Positions 61,881 to 64,000 of a DNA stretch of 64,000 nucleotides are shown here, in pieces. The stretch is from Chaunax sp. Z400. Taxonomy: Eukaryota > Chordata > Actinopteri > Lophiiformes > Chaunacidae. The translations under genes were made by a program, and so were the position numbers. The stretch lies in assembly GCA_037577475.1 (NCBI GenBank), contig CM075187.1, forward strand, positions 25,615,810-25,679,809, read 5' to 3'. Position 1 is the first letter of the stretch; every line of letters begins with the position of its first letter. Below the pieces are notes generated by a model. It was not told the origin of the DNA. It saw only the letters and a program-made list of their open reading frames with translations, and did no database searches.

Positions 61881-64000
61881 TGTGGTGCTGCAGAGTGCTA
61901 TTTAAAGTAGTCCTATCTGTCCGCAGGTAACAGGAGAACTGCTTTGTTCTTCAGGGCGTTGCAGGAGACAGGAAGTGGCTGCACCAATCCAAATCAAATA
62001 TTAATTCTGTTACTGTGTGATGAATGCTGAATACAGCGCTTGGCCTGTTGCCTCCTGGAGATGGGGAATATTTGGACTCTCTCTGAGCACATTTAAGGGT
62101 CTAATGCATCGTGACATGTTTGGGTCATGATGACGGCAGCAGGAGCAACAACAAAACGGATGGGAATAAAGGATATGCAGAGTTTACTTTCCTTCAGATG
62201 GAGGAGGTTGCTTTGCACTTAAGGGGATGAGTTGTTCAAGTTTTGTTTACATGGAATTGTCTGGTGTTATCCCTTTTGTGCAGGGTTTGTAGATTCACTC
62301 CTTAAAGCAGTAACCAAAACACGTAGACTGCTATAGTGAATGTTGAGACTATAAAAGAGATTAAATGTCTTTGATCAAAATATACTTTATTGATTATGAG
62401 TTGTGATGCCTCATCTGAATCATATTCATTGGTTTAAAAAGTCATAATAGAAGTATAGATTGTCTTTGACTTGCGACGCAATTTGGAGCCCAGAGATTCA
62501 TCACGGCACCAGACTACCTTCCCTCAAAAACAAGAGTTACGACAGTCACCTTGTCAAACAGATGAACCATTATACAGACAGTAGTGTAAGTTGTCTGATT
62601 GTTTAACATTGTCTGAAAACAGATTTTGAAGACCGTAATTGCAGGAGGCATAAAATAATTTTTGTGATTATCTGAAACAGATAATCCAAACCCACTAGCA
62701 ATTGGCCAGGTGTGGCGAGATGTGCACCATATTTCAATTAGCCACCTCTCATAGACTGATTGAGTAATAACAGAGGAATATACATATTGTATTTACCAGT
62801 CACTCCCATCCAGGAGTGGCCAAGCTGAGCACGGGAAGGAGTGGGGAGTGACGATAATGATATCCTGCCTTGAGGAATCAAGCTTCATTAGGAGTAAGGG
62901 TTCATTCTGGGGTGGAATTTGGCCTTAAGAATTGCTTCATGAAGTGTCGTAGCAGCAAATGTCACCATAGCTTTAACAACAACGCAAGCAGATCACAGCT
63001 GGATTGACTACACTTCCACGATTAAAAGGGTGCGTTTGATATGTTTCATGGGGGAAAATGTGCAGATAGGGGTTGACTGTCTGAAGTATCTTGCAGACTT
63101 TGTTTCAACTGTTCAATTCCTTGCATCAAGACTGCAAAAGTGACATTGTGTGCACCATAGAGTTTGGCATGCGGCCTTAATGTAGTAGGCTAGTGTGTTT
63201 GAAATATATTGAGACCTTTAGGTGACATTAAAAGCAGTGCTTCCCTCACTTTGTTATTGATCTACAATCAAACACATGACTTCAGTTAGCATGTACAGTG
63301 ATGTAAGAGATAAGTAGCATAGGGCCTTACAGAATTTGGATTAGTATTCCTATGTTAAAAGCTATACACACATAACTGCTTTGTACCATGGTGTGCCTGA
63401 AGCTGGTGTATACCAGATATGTAGTCTTTGGCCAGTGGACCCTCCGCCTCTGCAGTCTCTCAATCGTCTGTCCAATCAACAACTTAATTTGACTACACAT
63501 GAGAAAATGTGTCAGTATGTATCTGATGAGGAGGAGAAGGGCTGCTGTGTGTCCCTGTGTGTGTAATAGGTCGAGTGATGCTCCTGGATTTCAGTCCACA
63601 GGTCGGGCAAGACAGAATTTAAAAAACGATAATGCTTATAAATAGCTGATTGAATGCAGGGCGGTGAAATAATACATCATGAATGGGGAAAATATTACTC
63701 ACATTACATTCAGTGATGCCCCGGCAGCAGAAACAATGAATGCATTTCTGATTTCTGTGCCATTTTGTTCAAAAACACAGCAACATAACTTGATTGATTT
63801 TTTTAAATGTAAACAATTGGTTCACAATATTGGTTATTTGTCTCCTTCATCACGTATTATTGGTGGAATTACTGACCCTGAATAAACAGATCAGTTGATC
63901 CCTCCTCCATAAAGCCCCAGTTATCAGTGTGAGTGTTGTCAGTCATTCACACAAATGTTAATACATTTAGTTGGGTGGGACTATACAACAGTTTGATTCC

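Larger units (their letters stand above)
59568..64000 (+). other. zmat4: Start of zmat4 intron 2, running off the window
   Basis: The intron follows the donor GTGGAG at the end of the coding exon. I looked for the rest of zinc finger 1 (a basic, histidine-containing continuation) and found no match up to 64000. The only recognised item inside is a fish LINE-tail-like repeat at about 61056-61195. A long minus-strand frame at 61359-61880 is treated separately. Confidence 0.6.

Overview
The window looks like nuclear DNA of a bony fish, most likely a percomorph teleost. It is AT-rich, with long non-coding stretches, canonical GT-AG splice sites and many dinucleotide microsatellites. It also carries teleost-type dispersed repeats: Tc1-like transposon, tRNA-derived SINEs, LINE 3' ends and MITEs. 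Almost all short open reading frames are chance or repeat-derived. No bacterial-style gene, CRISPR array, rRNA or functional tRNA gene was seen.

The one securely recognised protein-coding gene is zmat4 (matrin-type zinc finger 4) on the + strand. Its first coding exon is 59466-59567. It has a pyrimidine-rich acceptor directly before the ATG, 34 codons including the first half of a U1/matrin-type C2H2 finger, and a GT donor. A CpG-rich block at about 35640-36250 holds a GC box, CCAAT boxes and a strong donor after 35967. It is the best candidate for the zmat4 promoter and 5' exon, which would make 35968-59465 the first intron and 59568-64000 part of the next one. The link between the two exons is inferred.

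Region by region: 1-5200 holds old dispersed repeats. 5200-10300 is repeat-dense, with a 65-bp tandem array and a decayed Tc1-like transposon whose transposase has spawned a 38-bp minisatellite of nearly 15 copies. 10300-24000 is mostly anonymous, with a few repeats and three copies in total (the first at 6.2 kb) of one unclassified repeat family. 24000-35600 has a strong hairpin, a MITE, a palindromic mini-element inside a TACA microsatellite, a SINE-like relic and one well-formed minus-strand exon-like block at 26158-26275. 35600-64000 is the inferred zmat4 5' region with large introns.

No new multi-gene system is visible. The most informative items are the zmat4 exon structure, including a possible in-frame upstream start, the exon-like blocks of unknown genes, and several transposon-derived structures.
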